Positions 61,734-64,000 of a stretch of 64,000 nucleotides of DNA are shown here, one piece after another. The position numbers and the translations under genes are program-made. Source of the DNA: Thiohalobacter thiocyanaticus (GTDB lineage Bacteria > Pseudomonadota > Gammaproteobacteria > Thiohalobacterales > Thiohalobacteraceae); the NCBI RefSeq assembly GCF_003932505.1, contig NZ_QZMU01000001.1, forward strand, positions 1,550,001-1,614,000. The letters are read 5' to 3'. Position 1 is the first letter of the stretch, and every line of letters starts with the position of its first letter. The notes beneath the pieces are model-generated. The model did no database searches and was not told where the DNA came from. It saw only the letters and a program-made list of their open reading frames with translations.

Positions 61734-61882
61734 GCGCTTCACAATCAACGAAAAAGCCTTACGCCGCAAAGACGAATGAGACGCGCCAGAGATCAGGGCG
61801 TTTCATTCCGGAACACCTGAAGCCTTCTCCCGACCATTAAATTCCTTGCGCGCCTTCGCGCGCCTCTACGGTTCGATTTATA
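61734..61882. other. hisF-hisI gap with degenerate repeat sequence
   Basis: CTTACGCCGCAAAGACG and a GCGCGCCTTCGCGCGCC hairpin (about 61849-61865) resemble decayed copies of the AACGCAGAGG repeat family. No gene. Confidence 0.45.
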
Positions 61883-62287
61883 ATGAACAGCATGCTCAAC
61901 GAGACTTGGCTCGATGAAATCAAGTGGACCGAGGACGGCCTGGTGCCGGCCATCGCCCAGGACGCGGATACCGGCGAGGTACTGATGTTCGCCTGGATGA
62001 ACCGGGAGGCACTGGCCATGAGCGCGCGCGAGGGCCGTGCGGTATACTACTCGCGCTCGCGCGGCCGGCTCTGGCCCAAGGGCGAGGAATCCGGTCATGT
62101 GCAACAGATCCGTGAAATCCGGGTCGACTGCGACAAGGACGTGGTACTGCTGAAAATCGAGCAGCTCGGCGGCATCGCCTGCCACACGGGACGGCGCAGC
62201 TGTTTCTACTTCCGGCTCGGGGACGGCGAGTGGCAGGCAGTGGAACCGGTACTCAAGGACCCCGGGGAAATATATCGCCGCTCCTGA
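61883..62287 (+). CDS. hisI: HisI, phosphoribosyl-AMP cyclohydrolase
   Basis: 134 residues. [39 protein letters not shown] and the metal-binding [11 protein letters not shown] and [10 protein letters not shown] are the family blocks (shown joined only in part). The ATG at 61892 is an alternative start. It opens the purine ring of PR-AMP. Monofunctional, with hisE as a separate gene next door. Confidence 0.96.
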   Translation: MNSMLNETWLDEIKWTEDGLVPAIAQDADTGEVLMFAWMNREALAMSAREGRAVYYSRSRGRLWPKGEESGHVQQIREIRVDCDKDVVLLKIEQLGGIACHTGRRSCFYFRLGDGEWQAVEPVLKDPGEIYRRS

Positions 62288-62319
62288 GCGTCTCACCCCT
62301 GTACTATTGAGGTAGCACA

Positions 62320-62640
62320 ATGACCGATACACTGGAGCGCCTGGCCGAGGTGCTGGAAGCACGTAAACAGGCGGACCCCGACAGCTCCTACGTGGCGGGG
62401 CTCTACGCCAGGGGGCTGGACACCATCCTGAAAAAGGTCGGCGAGGAGGCCACCGAGACGGTTATCGCGGCCAAGGGCGGCTCCAGCGAACAGCTGGTTT
62501 ATGAGACCGCGGATCTGTGGTTTCATACTCTGGTCATGCTCGCACACCAGGGCCTGGGGCCCGCGGCCGTGCTGAGCGAACTGGAACGGCGCTTCGGTCT
62601 GTCCGGCCTGGACGAGAAGGCCGCGCGCCAACAGAAATAG
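62320..62640 (+). CDS. hisE: HisE, phosphoribosyl-ATP pyrophosphatase
   Basis: 106 residues, a MazG-like all-alpha enzyme: [21 protein letters not shown], then ETVIAAKGG and [14 protein letters not shown], giving the acidic metal site. It removes pyrophosphate from PR-ATP. The order hisI-hisE-tatA is common in proteobacteria. Confidence 0.96.
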   Translation: MTDTLERLAEVLEARKQADPDSSYVAGLYARGLDTILKKVGEEATETVIAAKGGSSEQLVYETADLWFHTLVMLAHQGLGPAAVLSELERRFGLSGLDEKAARQQK

Positions 62641-62672
62641 ATCATCAGCGCCGTGCAGCGGCGGGAGTTATT

Positions 62673-62900
62673 ATGGGAATCAGCGTCTGGCAACTGTTAA
62701 TCATTCTGGCGATCGTGCTGGTGCTGTTCGGCGCCAAGCGCCTGCGCAACCTGGGCGGGGATCTGGGCACGGCCGTGAAGGGCTTCAAGAATGCGGTCAA
62801 GGAAGGCGACGAGGAGGTCAACAAGGAACAGCTCGAGGATCAGGCCGAGGAGGACCGCACCATAGAGGGCGAGTCCACCCGCGAGAAGGACAAGGTCTGA
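62673..62900 (+). CDS. tatA: TatA, twin-arginine translocase subunit
   Basis: 75 residues from the ATG at 62673, after GGCGGGAG. One short membrane helix ([19 protein letters not shown]), the FGxKxLxxLG hinge and an amphipathic helix ([13 protein letters not shown]), then a very acidic tail. TatA forms the pore for folded proteins such as NosZ. Confidence 0.95.
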   Translation: MGISVWQLLIILAIVLVLFGAKRLRNLGGDLGTAVKGFKNAVKEGDEEVNKEQLEDQAEEDRTIEGESTREKDKV

Positions 62901-62971
62901 GCGCCTCCCGCACCGTCGGCGCCGGCCGCCGCCGGCCGCCTCGCACCTGAACCCCGCTACGCGTCCGCGTC

Positions 62972-63325
62972 ATGTTTGATATCGGCTTCTGGGAACTGGG
63001 TCTGCTGATGGTCATCGCCCTGTTGGTGATCGGCCCCGAGCGCCTGCCCAAGGTAGCGCGCACCGTCGGCCTGCTGCTGGGCAAGGCGCGCGGCATCGTG
63101 CGCTCGGTCAAGGCCGATGTGCAGCGCGAGCTGGCCGCGGAGGAACTCAAGCAGACCCTGTCCAAGCAGGCCGAGAGCAATCCCCTGCACGAAATCATCG
63201 AAGAGACCCGCTCCGTGGCCAGCGACGCCAAGTCCAGTCTCGACGAAGCCAGCCAGTCGCTGCGTGACACCGGCCTGAAGGACGAGGACCGGCCGTCTCC
63301 GCCCAAGTCTGATTCCGGTCCATGA
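62972..63325 (+). CDS. tatB: TatB, twin-arginine translocase subunit
   Basis: 117 residues. MFDIGFWELGLLMVIALLVIG then PERLPKVARTVG is the TatB N-terminus with the conserved Glu in the helix, followed by a long amphipathic helix (VKADVQRELAAEELKQ). With TatC it recognises RR signals. Its stop overlaps the tatC start. Confidence 0.95.
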   Translation: MFDIGFWELGLLMVIALLVIGPERLPKVARTVGLLLGKARGIVRSVKADVQRELAAEELKQTLSKQAESNPLHEIIEETRSVASDAKSSLDEASQSLRDTGLKDEDRPSPPKSDSGP

Positions 63326-64000
63326 GCGCACCCGATCCGAACGATCCCGGCCAGGAGATCGAGCAGCCCTTCATGGCACACCTGATGGAGCTGCGCGACC
63401 GCCTCATGCGCATAGTGGTGGTGGTGCTGGCCCTGTTCCTGGTGATGAGCCCGTTCGCGGACAGGATCTTCGCCCTGCTGGCCGACCCGCTCTCGCGGCA
63501 CCTGCCCGAGGGCACCTCCATGATCGCGGTGGAGGTGATCGCACCCTTCCTGATTCCGCTCAAGGCCACCCTGGTACTGGCGATCTTCCTGGCCATGCCC
63601 TATGTGCTCTACCAGATATGGGGCTTCATCGCGCCGGGCCTGTACAAACATGAAAAGCGTCTGGCCGTGCCGTTGCTGGTCTCCAGCACCCTGCTGTTCT
63701 ATGCCGGCGCAGCCTTCGCCTATTTCGTTATCCTGCCCATCCTGTCCATCTTCCTCACCGGCACCGCGCCCGAGGGCGTGGCGGTCACCCCCGACATCGG
63801 CAAGTATCTGGATTTCGAGCTGATGCTGTTCTTCGCCTTCGGTGCGGCCTTCGAGGTGCCGGTGGCAACCTTCGTGCTGGTGCTGATGGGCATCACCACG
63901 CCGGACGCCCTGGCCAGAAAACGCCCCTACATCATCGTCGGCGCCTTTGTCATCGGCATGGTGCTGACCCCGCCGGACATCATCTCCCAGACCCTGCTGG
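63322..64000 (+). CDS. tatC: TatC, twin-arginine translocase subunit, 3' end outside the window
   Basis: The first 226 residues are present. MAHLMELRDRLMR with its conserved Glu-Leu-Arg leads into six membrane helices; FYAGAAFAYFVILP and FGAAFEVPV are conserved, as is the ARKRPYIIVGAFVIGMVLTPPD loop segment. TatC is the main receptor for twin-arginine signals. The gene continues past base 64000. Confidence 0.96.
   Translation, partial: MSAPDPNDPGQEIEQPFMAHLMELRDRLMRIVVVVLALFLVMSPFADRIFALLADPLSRHLPEGTSMIAVEVIAPFLIPLKATLVLAIFLAMPYVLYQIWGFIAPGLYKHEKRLAVPLLVSSTLLFYAGAAFAYFVILPILSIFLTGTAPEGVAVTPDIGKYLDFELMLFFAFGAAFEVPVATFVLVLMGITTPDALARKRPYIIVGAFVIGMVLTPPDIISQTLL

Overview
The window comes from a GC-rich gammaproteobacterial chromosome, most likely a facultatively anaerobic denitrifier of the Chromatiales/Ectothiorhodospirales type. 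I base this on the rpsU-yqeY-dnaG-rpoD macromolecular-synthesis block, a complete nosRZDFYL nitrous-oxide reductase cluster with Tat-type (clade I) NosZ, a cbb3 oxidase locus beside an Fe-S Fnr regulator, hisBHAFIE followed by tatABC, and a PEP-CTERM protein. The species cannot be fixed from sequence alone.

Layout. 1-6.3 kb: plsY end, tsaD, then rpsU-yqeY-dnaG-rpoD. 6.3-7.3 kb: a composite palindromic repeat, the rpoD terminator, and a tRNA-Ile(CAU) gene split by a 234-nt group I intron. 7.3-10 kb: a LysE-type exporter, a RES/Xre toxin-antitoxin pair and dsbB. 10.4-18.5 kb: nosRZDFYL on the minus strand behind an Fnr/Dnr-type promoter. 18.6-31 kb: a PhoX-like secreted protein, metH, a small membrane protein, a PEP-CTERM protein, DUF2189, a cold-shock protein, a DsrE-like protein, a lipoprotein, glutamate dehydrogenase and an OmpA-like protein. 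31-38.4 kb: a GIY-YIG protein, an amidohydrolase, a receiver-CheC protein, a PAS-GGDEF cyclase, a DksA-like protein, DUF2288, an MFS transporter and a large possible PilZ-like protein. 38.4-41.1 kb: a badly disrupted stretch holding remnants of a RimK-like ligase, moaB and a histidine kinase. 41-51.5 kb: a receiver-TPR protein, a rhodanese, an HExxH protein, a glutaredoxin, an LpxH-like phosphatase, a glycosyltransferase, a PhoPQ-like pair with a PepSY protein, and a YadGH-type ABC exporter. 51.5-58.5 kb: the cbb3 locus (ccoNOQP, ccoG, fixH) and fnr; ccoNOQ are riddled with indels. 58.8-64 kb: hisBHAFIE and tatABC (tatC runs off the end).

How the parts connect. The nosR and ccoN upstream regions carry near-identical 14-bp Fnr-type palindromes (half-sites TTGAC and GTCAT), and an Fnr with the four expected cysteines is encoded next to ccoN. 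Low-oxygen respiration (cbb3) and N2O reduction are therefore probably controlled together. NosZ needs Tat export, and tatABC is in the same window. Intergenic DNA is full of different hairpin repeats, some nested inside one another, and two exported proteins (NosD and a lipoprotein) appear to take their N-termini from such repeats.

Sequence quality. Six otherwise intact genes each carry one apparent single-base indel, generally explained by a short homopolymer run changing length. Two blocks (about 38.9-40.8 kb and 55.2-57.45 kb) have indels every 10-60 bases. Sequencing or assembly error is the simplest reading, so apparent pseudogenes here should not be taken at face value.
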